From positions 1-64,000 of the forward strand of contig DASZHO010000069.1 of assembly GCA_035937795.1 (NCBI GenBank): a stretch of 64,000 nucleotides of DNA. The letters run 5' to 3'. The notes under the pieces were generated by a model. That model did not search any database. It had not been told where the DNA came from and saw nothing but the letters and a program-made list of their open reading frames with translations. This stretch comes from JAMQPK01 sp035937795. Lineage in GTDB: Bacteria > Acidobacteriota > Vicinamibacteria > Vicinamibacterales > JAMQPK01. Positions 54,259-63,667 of this stretch are shown in pieces. Numbering within the stretch: the stretch's first letter is position 1; every line of letters starts with the position of its first letter. A program made the translations under genes and the position numbers.

Positions 54259-55614
54259 TCACCGACCCGATGGCTTGGTCGCCATGGGCTGGCCGATGGC
54301 GAAGAGATCCTTCAGGCCACGAATGATGATGGTGCCACTCGAGATCGCAGGCGTTGCCATGACAACCTCGCCGATGGAGTTGGTCGCCAATAGCTCGTAG
54401 CTCGGTCCCGCCTTGACGACGAAGATGTCGCCATCCTCGCTCGCGAAGTAGATCTTGCCGTCTCCGGCCACCGGCGACGCGCTGAACGAACCTCCCGATC
54501 CGATGCGCTCCTGGTAGAGACGCTGTCCGGTGCGGACGTCGTACGCCGCCAGCACACCGTTAGTCTGGACGACATAGAGCTGATCGCGGTAGATCAGCGG
54601 AGTGGGGATGTACGGACCGCCGCGGTTCGTACTCCAGGCGATGAAGTCACTCTTGGTCTGATCGCTCTTGAGCGTAATGTCGCCGGTCGCGCCCGGTTTG
54701 ATGGCGTAGATCGGCTGTACGACGCGGTATCCGTTGGTGACGACCACGAAGCCGGGGCCGACGATCGGAGTGGGAATCGTGATTTCGGAGTTGCCCGAGA
54801 GCCGCCACAGCTCCTTGCCGTTGGTCGGATCGTATCCGCGCGTAAAACCGGTCGCTTGTGTCACGAGCTCCGCGTGTCCGTTGCTTTCATAGATGGTGGG
54901 CGTTGACCAGGAAGGAATCTCCTCGCGCGCCGTACGCCAGACAGGTTCGCCCGTCGCGACGTTGAACGCGGCGATGAAGGAGTTTTTCTGGATATCACAC
55001 TGGACGATCACGAGGTTCTTCCAGATGATTGGCGAGCTGCCGATGCCCCATTCGTAGTCGGGATCGTAGAACCAGCCGGCATTCAGCGCGCCCAGGTCCC
55101 GCTTCCAGATCAGCTTGCCGTCGACGTCGTACGCATAGAGACCCTGCGGGCCGAACGACACGATCACGTGGAGTCCGTCGGTGACCGGCGTCGGCGAGGC
55201 CTGGCTCGACTTCGGGTGACGCTTGGTCTTTGGAATGCCCTCGTAGGCGACGCGGTCCCACAGCACTTTGCCCGTGCGTTTGTCGATCGCGAGGAGCCGC
55301 CACGAGTGCTTCGAGAGATCGTTCACCGGCTCGACATCGCCGTACAGACCAGTGCGGATGCCCACGTTGGGATCGCTGCTCACCGCTGTCGACACGAAGA
55401 CGCGATCGCCCCACACGATCGGGCTCGACACGGCGAGGCCGGGAACGGGCGTTTTCCACAGCACGTCCTCCCCGGTCGATGTGTTCCACGTCACGGGCAT
55501 CGGCTGGCCGTCCGCGATGCCGGACGCGTTCGGCCCTCGAAATGCCGGCCACTGCTGGCCCGAGACCGATGCGCCGGCGATCACCCACACAAGGACCGAG
55601 ATCACTCGCCGCAT
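54259..55614 (-). CDS. Secreted PQQ-like beta-propeller protein
   Basis: The protein has 451 residues. A short signal peptide (VISVLVWVIAGASVSGQ) is followed by WPAFRGPNASGIADG and blades with KRTGKVLWDRV, TNGKELWRL and RTGQRLYQE. It follows the ankyrin gene by 2 bases, so an operon is likely. The C-terminal tail (GLKDLFAIGQPMATKPSGR) is short and polar. No enzymatic residues are visible. Confidence 0.85.
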   Translation of the reverse strand: MRRVISVLVWVIAGASVSGQQWPAFRGPNASGIADGQPMPVTWNTSTGEDVLWKTPVPGLAVSSPIVWGDRVFVSTAVSSDPNVGIRTGLYGDVEPVNDLSKHSWRLLAIDKRTGKVLWDRVAYEGIPKTKRHPKSSQASPTPVTDGLHVIVSFGPQGLYAYDVDGKLIWKRDLGALNAGWFYDPDYEWGIGSSPIIWKNLVIVQCDIQKNSFIAAFNVATGEPVWRTAREEIPSWSTPTIYESNGHAELVTQATGFTRGYDPTNGKELWRLSGNSEITIPTPIVGPGFVVVTNGYRVVQPIYAIKPGATGDITLKSDQTKSDFIAWSTNRGGPYIPTPLIYRDQLYVVQTNGVLAAYDVRTGQRLYQERIGSGGSFSASPVAGDGKIYFASEDGDIFVVKAGPSYELLATNSIGEVVMATPAISSGTIIIRGLKDLFAIGQPMATKPSGR

Positions 55615-55616
55615 GA

Positions 55617-56462
55617 CTATTTGTCCTCCACTCGCGTGTAGGTTGTGGCGTTGCTGCCCCGCAGCAACGTGAGCGCAACCGCGTTGCCCTGTTCGAGACG
55701 GAAGGTCATCGTGATGTCCGACGACCCGAGATTCACGAACGTCGTCTCGTCACGCGCGACCAGGGTGAGGCGCTGCCCCCCGGCGAGGTCCAGCGTCAGG
55801 CGCCCGCCTGCCACGGTCAGGAGGTAATCAGCGCCACCGGCATCGCGGTACCTCCCGGCGTAGCGCGCGAGCTGCGCCTCATCCATCTTGAACTCGACGA
55901 ACGGCTTCGCTCCGGCCTGCTCGAGCAGCGCGATAATGTTCTGGTGACCGTTTTTCTTTGCCGATTCGAGCGCGTCGGTGAGTGTCGCAGCCGAGAGGCC
56001 GCCATGGTCGAGGATGACCTTTGTCGTGGCCGCGTCAGGTTCGGCGACGGCCCCCATCAGCGCGCTCTCTTTGCCCTCCGCACCATGCTCCAGGAGTAGC
56101 TTCACGATTTCGGGGTGGTGCGGTGTGCGCGCCATCGCGGGACTTGCCGCCCAGGTGAGCGGCGTCGCGCCATAGAACGTATCCCTGACGTTGACGTCGG
56201 CCCCACGCTCGAGAAGAATTTTCACGACGTCGAGATTGCCGCGATCGCACGCATACGACAGCGCCGTTGCGCCATAACGGAACTTCGTGTCGACATCGAC
56301 GCCCTCGTCCAGGAGCTTCTTCACCGTGGGGACGTCGCCCTTACGGGCGGCTTCCCACAACGCATCGGCTTTATCGGACGGCCCGGACGACTGCCCCAGG
56401 GCGGCGGCGGCGCTCAGGACGAGGAGAATCGCGCTGAGGACGATTGGCTGCGCGCGCATCAT
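55617..56462 (-). CDS. Secreted ankyrin-repeat protein
   Basis: I choose ATG 56462 (281 residues), which gives a clear signal peptide (IVLSAILLVLSAAAALGQ); the frame continues to 56519. Three to four ankyrin repeats follow: DALWEAARKGDVPTVKKLLD, then TALSYACDRGNLDVVKILLE, then TPLTWAASP and PHHPEIVKLLLEHGAEG. The C-terminal part is a beta domain (YAGRYRDAGGADYLLTVAGG region) of a type found after ankyrin repeats in acidobacterial proteins. It is a likely periplasmic protein-binding module. It is 2 bases upstream of a propeller gene. Confidence 0.82.
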   Translation of the reverse strand: MMRAQPIVLSAILLVLSAAAALGQSSGPSDKADALWEAARKGDVPTVKKLLDEGVDVDTKFRYGATALSYACDRGNLDVVKILLERGADVNVRDTFYGATPLTWAASPAMARTPHHPEIVKLLLEHGAEGKESALMGAVAEPDAATTKVILDHGGLSAATLTDALESAKKNGHQNIIALLEQAGAKPFVEFKMDEAQLARYAGRYRDAGGADYLLTVAGGRLTLDLAGGQRLTLVARDETTFVNLGSSDITMTFRLEQGNAVALTLLRGSNATTYTRVEDK

Positions 56463-56635
56463 CAGATTCCCCCACGGGTTCTGAAGAGAGCCAATGAGTT
56501 CGGACTTGGTCAGGACCATGGTTCGCTCCGTGAGGAAAAGTCGGGGGGCAGGATACCACGTGGCGATGACCGGCAGTGACCGCGACGCCGTCGCCCGACG
56601 GCTGCTTCAGCGCCAGCCGAAGATGAAGAGCGTCT

Positions 56636-57947
56636 TCACTGGCGCACGACCAATCGTCCGGCTTTGATCACGAAGCGGATGCTGGTCGTGTTCGAGACGT
56701 TCGTGGTGGGATCGGCGCCGAGCACTACCAAGTTCGCGCGCTTGCCCGATTCCACGGTGCCGATGCGATCGCCCAGACCGCTGGCCTCAGCGCTTACGCG
56801 TGTCGCGGCCTGAATCGCCTGCATCGGGGTGAATCCGCAATCGACCAGCAGCCGCAATTCCTCGTGAAGGTTCGGGAAGTCCTTCCCGTTGTCGATCATG
56901 TCGTCGGTTCCGGCGGAGATTTGAACGCCGGCGGTGTGCGCGGCACGCACGGCGGCAGCCGAGAAGTCCCGGAACGCTTCAAAGTACTGTTTCCTGCCTG
57001 AATCGGCCGCCCTCTCAGCCTGTGCCTTCGAAATGAACAGCGTGGCATCGAGAATCGTGCCGCGGCGCTTCATCTCGGCGTAGAGCGTCGCCAGCACGGG
57101 TGACGAGGCAGCGCCAGAAGCGGGCGGCGCGGCATCGCGGTGTGGTCCGTACGCGCGCGGTACCTCCTTCGTGGTCTGCCAGTAAAGCAAGCTGGCGTGG
57201 GAGATCACGTCGACGCCCGCAGCGAGCGCGTCTGACGGCCGGCTCGGGAAGACCGTTGCGTGGCTCCACACCCGTAGTCCCTGGGCATGCGCGGCGGCGG
57301 CGACACGCGCGAGATCCGTTGGGGGGGAGATCCGCGTAAATCTTGACGGCTGACGCGCCTGCGCCCTTCGCCTCGAGGGCGGCCGCCATGAGGTCGGTCC
57401 CTGGACGCACGGCGCGGGCCCATGCCACTTCGCCGGGCACGGCGCCGCGCGTCACGTCCACCGCGCGCGGGTCGGTGAAGAACTCCGCGCCGGCGAACAG
57501 AGCCGAGTAGACGATGTCCGGCGACAGGATCGCGCCGAGCAGCGCATCGCGCTGCAGGCCTGCGAGCTGCCGCGCGTCGCCGGCCATGTCGCGCACGGTC
57601 GTTACCCCTCCGCGCAGCGCGCGCTCCAACGCGTCTTCGATCGCTTTTCGCGAGTCCTCGCTGACGTGCACGTGCGAATCGACCAGCCCAGGGATAACCC
57701 ATGCGCCGGCGACGTCGAGCACGAACGAATTGTCGGGCATCGCCGGAAGCGGAGTGGAGCGCACCTCGGCGATCTCGGAGCCGCGGATGACAATCGTCAC
57801 GTTGGAGCGCACGGCATCGGAACGGCCGTCGATCAGGCTGGCGTGTTCGAGGACGAGCACCGTGGTCGCGGTCGGTGTCGAGTTCTGCGTCCTTACGGGC
57901 GCAGCGAAGGCGAGCAGCGCGAGGCAACAAGAAACGATTCGGTTCAT
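56636..57947 (-). pseudogene. Amidohydrolase broken by a frameshift in a C7 run
   Basis: From ATG 57947 a signal peptide (LALLAFAAPVRT) and the amidohydrolase opening (GAWVIPGLVDSHVHVSED, with the metal HxH) read well to about 57328. At 57321-57327 there are seven G on the plus strand (seven C on the coding strand). With six, the frame would continue as ADLPPTDLARV and join the rest (WSHATVFPSRPSDALAAGVD, then ISAGTDDMIDNG with the metal Asp). With seven, it shifts and terminates far downstream in wrong frame. The C-terminal part alone is 211 residues. The whole intact protein would be about 435 residues. A sequencing error cannot be excluded. Confidence 0.78.
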
Positions 57948-58036
57948 GATTGGCTCATCGAGGCGGCAACGCGCCCATCCGATCTTTTCGTCTTGGACTC
58001 CTCGATGCCATATCCGAGCCGTCGGCGTCAATGTGC

Positions 58037-59155
58037 TCAACGGCGCGATGACCCGCTGAGCACGGTGTACATCTTGCTCGCACCAGTTCGCGCGTTCGTC
58101 ACCACGAACGATCCGTCCTCCTGCGCGCTCACCTTGATCCAGTAATCGGTGCTCTGGTCGAGGTTCGCAATCCGGTCGTCCGCAAAGTTCAGCGCGCCTT
58201 CGTTTTCCGACCGGTGGAGCTGCCACACATCCTCAATACCCTGCGCGCGGTGGAGAGAGACGAACATCTCCGGCGCACCGCCCTTCGTCGCGCCGTTGTT
58301 CATGATGGCCACGCGCGGACGGACGGCGCCAAACATCGCCGGGTCGGACACATCGGCGTTGCCGTGGTGCGGCAACAGATACAGGTCGGCTACGCCCAGC
58401 AGATCGTTCGGACAAAACAGCCCAAACAAGGGATTGCCGCTCAAGTCGCCGAGGTCGACGAATCGGAATCTTCCGAACTGCAAGCGGAGTCCGGTCGAGC
58501 GCGGATTTTCTCCGGCCTGCGGCAGGGGCGCAGAAGGATCGCAGGCCGGATTCGGCGCGCCGCCACCCGCCAGTGGCTTCACGATAGTGGAACCCGCCGA
58601 GCTCACGATGACGGCGTTTATGCCGTTCAGGGGAAGGCGATCCCCAGGTTTCGGCTCAATGTGGCGTCCTTTTGCGCGAACCGTTGTGTACGCATCGAAC
58701 GCGGCGATTGTGCCCGGCACGTTCTGCTCCTCATTTGGGCTGACGCTCCCGTGATCGATGAACGTGCGGATTGGGATCAACTCGGCGAGCTCGGGAACTC
58801 CGCCGTCGTGATCCGGATGAAAATGCGTGATGAGCAGATAGTCGATTGCCTTCAGGCCGGCATGGTGCGCGGCGGCGAGAATGCGTTGCGCGTCGCGCGC
58901 TTGTCGCGGATCGCCGGTCGGTGACTGCATCGTTCCAGCACCAGGAAATCCGGTATCGACGAGGAGTGACTGCCCGGCCGGCGTGACGATGAGCGTCGAC
59001 TGCCCACCTTCGACATCAATGAAATAGATCTCCAACGCCTTCGCATCTGACCGGCTGTCCGCTACGGCGATCGGGTGGAGCGTGACCGCCACGAGCCATG
59101 GAGGGGCGACTGCGGAGAATAGAAGACCGACTAACGGCAGAAGCGTGATTTTCAC
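58037..59155 (-). CDS. Secreted MBL-fold hydrolase (ComEC-like beta-lactamase domain)
   Basis: I start it at GTG 59155 after GGGAGGA (372 residues); ATG 59203 is possible but lacks a ribosome site. After a signal peptide, LEIYFIDVEGGQSTLI opens the fold. The zinc motif is THFHPDHDGG, followed by FIDHGS, then RFVDLGDLSGNP and LLPHHGNADV. The pattern resembles the extracellular MBL domain of ComEC/Rec2-type proteins. Substrate and pathway are unknown. It lies 90 bases upstream of the amidohydrolase remnant on the same strand. Confidence 0.83.
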   Translation of the reverse strand: MKITLLPLVGLLFSAVAPPWLVAVTLHPIAVADSRSDAKALEIYFIDVEGGQSTLIVTPAGQSLLVDTGFPGAGTMQSPTGDPRQARDAQRILAAAHHAGLKAIDYLLITHFHPDHDGGVPELAELIPIRTFIDHGSVSPNEEQNVPGTIAAFDAYTTVRAKGRHIEPKPGDRLPLNGINAVIVSSAGSTIVKPLAGGGAPNPACDPSAPLPQAGENPRSTGLRLQFGRFRFVDLGDLSGNPLFGLFCPNDLLGVADLYLLPHHGNADVSDPAMFGAVRPRVAIMNNGATKGGAPEMFVSLHRAQGIEDVWQLHRSENEGALNFADDRIANLDQSTDYWIKVSAQEDGSFVVTNARTGASKMYTVLSGSSRR

Positions 59156-59248
59156 CGCGTTCCTCCCGCAAAACGTTGGGTTCTGATCCCACGACACCTT
59201 CACCTCACGAACAGATCAGGAATTCCGAAGGCTGCGAAGGCAACCCCG

Positions 59249-60352
59249 TCAGCGGCCCGCGAGGGACAGGCGGAACGCGGCCATCTCCTCGCCGTTGCGA
59301 ACCAGCAGAACGTCGCCAACCAGCACCGGGTGGTTCCAGGTCTTGCCCTCGAGCGCCTGGAACCGCGCGATCTCCCTGAACTGGTCGGTGGCCGCCCCGA
59401 CCAGCGCCAGCTCGCCGTCCTCCGACAGCACCAGCAGCAAGTCCTGGTCCGGTAACAGGACGAGTTGGCCGTTGCCGTAGCGGCCGCCCTTCCACTTGCG
59501 CTTGCCGTCCTCGAGGTCGATACACGCGAGGATGCTTCCGTCGAAGCCGAAGGCATGGCCCTTGTGAACGACGAAGTCGTTGAAGTAAGGCTTCAGCCCG
59601 TTCGACGTCCAGCGTTCTTCGACGGTCCATCCGCCGGGTCCATGCGCGACCGCGATGCGCCGCGTGCCGTTTCCTCCCATGGCGTCGGCGGTGCTGATGA
59701 GGAGAGCACCGTCCGCAATCTGGGCCGGCTGCACGATGGGCATGCCCGGCCACGGGTGCTCCCAGAGCAGGGTGCCATCGGCCGGCGCGACGCTAGTGGC
59801 GCCGGCAGCACTCATCAAGAGGATCTGCGCAACTCCGTCGATCATCAATAGGTGTGGCGAGCTATAGCCCCCGCCGCGAGCCGGGCCGATCCAGCGCCGA
59901 TCACCTGTGGCAAACCCCCCGGATGCGAGCAGGATGGCCGCGGCCATCGCCGCGCGGCGAGGTCCGTTGGAGAGGCGGCGGCTGGCTGCCGCCGAGGCGA
60001 CCAACGCGAGGCTCAATACAGGGATGGCGAAGATGGGGAGCATCATCCCCATCATTCCGTTCGCGATCGACTCGTGCACGATGCGCGATGTCGCGAGCAC
60101 GGCGCCGACCATTATGACGATGGCGCCGACGCGCTCGGACCAGTGTGCCTGGCTGAAAAACAGCCACCACACGATGATCGCCAACCCGCCGGCGAGCCCG
60201 CCAAGTATCGCGGTGCCACCCGCACCGGGCACGACGATGGGGATGACAAACCTGACCAGCAATAGCAGCGCCGCGGCGAGCACGCCGGGCCACAGCCTGA
60301 GTGGTTTCCGAGGAGTCGAATTGTCGGTCTGCGCGATAGTCATCTCAGCCAT
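59249..60352 (-). CDS. Membrane-anchored PQQ-like beta-propeller, internally shortened
   Basis: The protein has 367 residues. Four to five N-terminal hydrophobic helices (LWPGVLAAALLLLVRFVIPI, LGGLAGGLAIIVWWLFF, AIVIMVGAVLA, LPIFAIPVLSLALVA) are followed almost at once by late propeller blades (GGGYSSPHLLMIDGVAQILL, then FNDFVVHKGHAFGFDGS, LEGKTWNHPVLVGDVLLVRN). From memory of this family, relatives have about 170-240 more residues here, including a WPGFRGPxRDG start and the first blades. The join lies around ATGDRRWIGPA. The frame is intact, so a shorter protein may be made, but it lacks roughly half the propeller. Confidence 0.75.
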   Translation of the reverse strand: MAEMTIAQTDNSTPRKPLRLWPGVLAAALLLLVRFVIPIVVPGAGGTAILGGLAGGLAIIVWWLFFSQAHWSERVGAIVIMVGAVLATSRIVHESIANGMMGMMLPIFAIPVLSLALVASAAASRRLSNGPRRAAMAAAILLASGGFATGDRRWIGPARGGGYSSPHLLMIDGVAQILLMSAAGATSVAPADGTLLWEHPWPGMPIVQPAQIADGALLISTADAMGGNGTRRIAVAHGPGGWTVEERWTSNGLKPYFNDFVVHKGHAFGFDGSILACIDLEDGKRKWKGGRYGNGQLVLLPDQDLLLVLSEDGELALVGAATDQFREIARFQALEGKTWNHPVLVGDVLLVRNGEEMAAFRLSLAGR

Positions 60353-60415
60353 ACGCTCCCCACGAGTCGCCTGTTCCCAATCGCATGGCTTGCGTACGGC
60401 TCGCTTCGACGATGC

Positions 60416-61741
60416 TCAGGGCACCCTGAGCTCCGTCGAGGAGTGGACCCGCCGATTCTCCGTCGTCAGCTCTTCATACACTTCCAACAACCGATCCGCC
60501 GAGCGCGCGATGCTGTAATGCGCCGAAACTCCGCGGACTCCGCGCGTGGCAAGGTCTTCCGCCATCGCTCGGTTCTCGAAGACCTGAAGCAACCCGTTCG
60601 CCAGCGCCGTGGCGTCGTCGGGCGCCACGAGCAACCCGCCCCCGGTCTTCTCGACGATCTCAGTGAAAGCGCCGCGGCGCGGTTGCACGACCGGAATACC
60701 GCTTGCCATCGCCTCGAGCAGGAACAGACCCTTGGGCTCGTCGTATGTGGCCGGCACCGAAAACACGTCGAGCGATCGGAGAAACGCCAGCTTTCCGTCG
60801 CGATCGAGCGCACCTCGGTACGTGAACTCCTCGGCAAGCCCTGCCTTCTCCAGGTTGTGTTTGACGGCGTCGAGATACGGCGCCTGCGCCGGCGGCAAGT
60901 ATCCCGCAGCCTCGAGCCGTGCTTTCGTGCCGGCGGTGCGGCGCCTGAACTGCACGTAGGCATCCGCCAGCATGTGCAAGCCCTTCTCCGGCGCGATGCG
61001 CGCGAAATAGCCGATCCGAAACGTGCCGTTTCGAGCCCCACGACGATCGTAGCCCGTCAGATTGATGCCAAGCGGCACGACGGCCATGCGTTCGGGCGGG
61101 ATCTCCAGAAGACTCGACATCGCGGGCGCGTAGTCGTCGCTGACCGCAATGAAGCGATCGACGTCCTGCACTCGTTCCCGGATCAGGGCAAGAACCCGAT
61201 CGCGATAGGGTGCAGCGAGACCGCCCAGGAAGAGATCTTCCCCCTGCAGCGTGCAGCAGATCGGCCGTCCCAATGCTTTCCGCAGTGGACCGGCAAGGCC
61301 GATCAACAGCGAGTTCGGTAGGTTGATGATGTCTGGCACAGGCTCGGTGTCGATCCACTCCAGCAGCTTGTCGAATTCCTTGCGCAATACGCCGCGCTCC
61401 CCCTCGAGCATCGAGATGGTCAGATCCCCAAGCAACTTTGGATCGGTCGACACCGACCGGCCGGCCAACGTCTGGATGACCCGAGGTGAGTCCCAGAGGC
61501 GATCGAGAGCGCGCGGCGTCCTCCGGAACCATGCCAGATGCTGCTGGAGATACACGCTGATGCCGCCGAAGAGGACTTCATCGCGACTCAGATTCGCCTC
61601 GTCGGTCGTCGTCGGCGTATAGAGAGGAACAAGCGTCACGTCATGACCGCGCGCGACGAGCTCCGCCGCCAGCGCATTGTCTCGGAGACAGCTTCCGCAG
61701 TACATGCCCGCCGCGCCGGCAGTCAGCGAAAGGATCTTCAT
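60416..61741 (-). CDS. Glycosyltransferase family 4
   Basis: I start it at ATG 61741, 2 bases after the aldehyde dehydrogenase stop (441 residues); the longer frame to 61966 lies inside that gene. The N-terminal MKILSLTAGAAGMYCGSCLR is a typical opening of this bacterial GT4 group. The GT-B C-terminal donor domain shows RIAPEKGLHMLADAY, the E-x7-E region around SLDVFSVPATYDEPKGLFLL with EAMASGIPVV, and GGLLVAPDD. It probably transfers a sugar from a nucleotide donor to a lipid- or protein-linked acceptor at the inner membrane. Coupling to the acyl-CoA reductase gene is striking. Confidence 0.87.
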   Translation of the reverse strand: MKILSLTAGAAGMYCGSCLRDNALAAELVARGHDVTLVPLYTPTTTDEANLSRDEVLFGGISVYLQQHLAWFRRTPRALDRLWDSPRVIQTLAGRSVSTDPKLLGDLTISMLEGERGVLRKEFDKLLEWIDTEPVPDIINLPNSLLIGLAGPLRKALGRPICCTLQGEDLFLGGLAAPYRDRVLALIRERVQDVDRFIAVSDDYAPAMSSLLEIPPERMAVVPLGINLTGYDRRGARNGTFRIGYFARIAPEKGLHMLADAYVQFRRRTAGTKARLEAAGYLPPAQAPYLDAVKHNLEKAGLAEEFTYRGALDRDGKLAFLRSLDVFSVPATYDEPKGLFLLEAMASGIPVVQPRRGAFTEIVEKTGGGLLVAPDDATALANGLLQVFENRAMAEDLATRGVRGVSAHYSIARSADRLLEVYEELTTENRRVHSSTELRVP

Positions 61742-61743
61742 GC

Positions 61744-63168
61744 TCACAGGTCGGCCGACTGGAAGGCCCGGGCGCGGTACAGGAAGTCGACGAGGTTGCC
61801 TTCGTGTGGTTGTAGCCAGTTCAACCGGGTCGTCGGGACAGGGCCGAGGTTGAGACGATCGATATGGACGGCATCGAGCAGGCGGCGCCGGAAGTCCGGT
61901 GCGCATGTGATGGCACTGCACACCAGCGTCGGACCGATGAGTTCGAGCATCTTCGCTTCCGGGCATTCGACAACCGAGACGAACGGAAACATGTATTCCT
62001 TCTTCGTCACTGGCGCCTCTGGTGATTCGCAGTGCACGACGGTCGGCAGCAGATACTCGGCCGAGCCCTGCTTCACCAGGCGGGAGCCCTCGCGATATTT
62101 GGCTGTCACCTCGCTGACGCCGGGCGCCTGCACGTCGGCATCGATCGCCTTCGAAATCGCGTCGGCCACGCCGGGCACGGTGAATGCCGCCAGACTCGCC
62201 TCGGGATCATCGTGCGGCAGCGCCCGGACGGGTGATAGGCGTCGGGCCAGCGCGTCCGCGATCTCGCGAGTGTGGCGGCTCGCCCAGATACCGGAGCAGT
62301 TGATGCAGCCGCGGCCGCTGTTGAGGAAGACGCTGTCGACCATCACGTCGAGATACTTCTCCCAATGGTCGATCTGATCGTCGCCGATCAGAATCTTCGA
62401 GAATCCGGGGCCGTGCGCCTGGACCGCCGGGTTGCCGCGATAACGATCCACCGTCGCCGTGCCGCCGAAGATCATGCTGCGCCCGCAGCTGTCGAGGACC
62501 GCGGCGCCGACATCGCCCTCGCCGGGATAAATCGAAATGGCCTCGCGCGGGATGCCCGCCTGAAAGAAGGCTTCCGCCATCCGGTAGGGCGTCCACGGCT
62601 CCTGGGGTCCCGGTTTGAGGACGAGGCCGACCTGCAGCGGAATGATCGGCAGCCACAGCGTGTGCACGCCGGGCGAGTTGGACGGCAAGACAAGTCCGAC
62701 GACAGGACTCTGCACTTGAAAGCTAGTCGGCACGCCGCGTTCCTCGCCGTGGCCGTTCGAGAGCACACTGAACGCGAGGCCACGTGTCAGCGAGGTCAGA
62801 ATTCGTCCCATCTCGGACAGGACGAATTCGTTCTTCTGCATGTTTGCGCGGGCCATGCCCTCAGGAAGGCCGGTGCTTGCCGACTGCGCGCGCACGAACT
62901 CGTCGGGGGTCTGCGTCCCGTCCCCCATCGGCAGAGTCGCGTTCATGTAGAGCGTGCCAGCCTGGCCGACGCGGCTGACCAGCTCGTCGATGGGGATCTC
63001 GCGAAGCACGTCTCGGGCGTGCTGAGCCTTGCGCGCGTCGCGCCGAATCAACCCGGCGTTGGCGCGGCTGACCTTCGCAATCGGCTCGCCAGTCGCAAAG
63101 TGCACGACGTGGTCAACGTCAAGGCTCGTGTAGGGTTGTCCCCAGCGGACGACTGGAAGATGAAGCAT
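61744..63168 (-). CDS. Acyl-CoA reductase/aldehyde dehydrogenase superfamily protein
   Basis: The protein has 474 residues. The aldehyde dehydrogenase fold is recognisable by VVGLVLPSNSPGVHTLWLP (cofactor site), KPGPQEPWTPYRMAEAF and the catalytic Cys region NSGRGCINCSG. The Cys in RGCINC is probably the nucleophile. The overall length and lack of the usual classical Glu motif place it near LuxC-like acyl-CoA reductases. It should reduce an acyl-CoA to an aldehyde or oxidise an aldehyde with NAD(P). It is coupled to the glycosyltransferase. The heptad array starts 7 bases from its ATG, so its promoter may be disturbed. Confidence 0.82.
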   Translation of the reverse strand: MLHLPVVRWGQPYTSLDVDHVVHFATGEPIAKVSRANAGLIRRDARKAQHARDVLREIPIDELVSRVGQAGTLYMNATLPMGDGTQTPDEFVRAQSASTGLPEGMARANMQKNEFVLSEMGRILTSLTRGLAFSVLSNGHGEERGVPTSFQVQSPVVGLVLPSNSPGVHTLWLPIIPLQVGLVLKPGPQEPWTPYRMAEAFFQAGIPREAISIYPGEGDVGAAVLDSCGRSMIFGGTATVDRYRGNPAVQAHGPGFSKILIGDDQIDHWEKYLDVMVDSVFLNSGRGCINCSGIWASRHTREIADALARRLSPVRALPHDDPEASLAAFTVPGVADAISKAIDADVQAPGVSEVTAKYREGSRLVKQGSAEYLLPTVVHCESPEAPVTKKEYMFPFVSVVECPEAKMLELIGPTLVCSAITCAPDFRRRLLDAVHIDRLNLGPVPTTRLNWLQPHEGNLVDFLYRARAFQSADL

Positions 63169-63174
63169 GGTTTA

Positions 63175-63216
63175 GTCGTTGGTCGTTAGTCGTTGGTCGT
63201 TGGTCGTTGGTCGTTA
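63175..63216. repeat. Heptad tandem array, left copy (GTCGTTR x6)
   Basis: Six consecutive 7-mers read GTCGTTG or GTCGTTA from 63175 to 63216. A stray copy (AGTCGTTGG) lies at about 63243-63251. The array starts 7 bases upstream of the aldehyde dehydrogenase ATG and is the inverted counterpart of the array at 63666-63721. Confidence 0.97.
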
Positions 63217-63286
63217 GATTCTAGTCCCAGTTATTTAATTGCTAGTCGTTGGCCCACGTGGCAAGAGGTTTGCGACAGCGCGCCGC

Positions 63287-63667
63287 ATGATCGCCAAGAA
63301 CCTCGACGAACTGCTGGTTTATCAAAAGGCACTGACCGGATCCAAAGCAATTTCTGCGCTATTGAACTGCCCGGGGCTGTGCAAAGACTTCAAACTTCGT
63401 CATCAGTTGTCAGATGCCTCAGATTCAACCTGCAGCAATATCTCCGAAGGGTTCGGCCAGCAATCTGATCGCAAGTTCGCGCAGTATCTTTATATCGCCA
63501 GAGGGTCCGCGAACGAAGTCCGGACTCGCCTAGGCATTGCACGAGAACGCGGCTACATTACTTCCGAACATTTCACCGAGACGACTGCAGTCTTTGAGGC
63601 AGTCGGAAAAATGTCGACCCGGCTCATTCAGTACTTGGAGCGCTCAAATCGACGTCGCCGTGGCTGA
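63287..63667 (+). CDS. Four-helix-bundle protein (23S rRNA intervening-sequence protein family)
   Basis: The start is ATG 63287 (126 residues); an earlier ATG at 63239 adds unrelated residues. The opening NLDELLVYQKALTGSKAI and the later SNISEGFGQQSDRKFAQYLY, IARGSANEVRTRLGIARERG and FEAVGKMSTRLIQYLE are the hallmark helices of the S23/IVP family. These proteins are small pentameric helical bundles. They occur inside rRNA intervening sequences, beside diversity-generating retroelements (Avd) and as orphan genes. There is no reverse transcriptase or rRNA nearby. The stop TGA overlaps the first unit of the right-hand heptad array. Confidence 0.9.
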   Translation: MIAKNLDELLVYQKALTGSKAISALLNCPGLCKDFKLRHQLSDASDSTCSNISEGFGQQSDRKFAQYLYIARGSANEVRTRLGIARERGYITSEHFTETTAVFEAVGKMSTRLIQYLERSNRRRRG

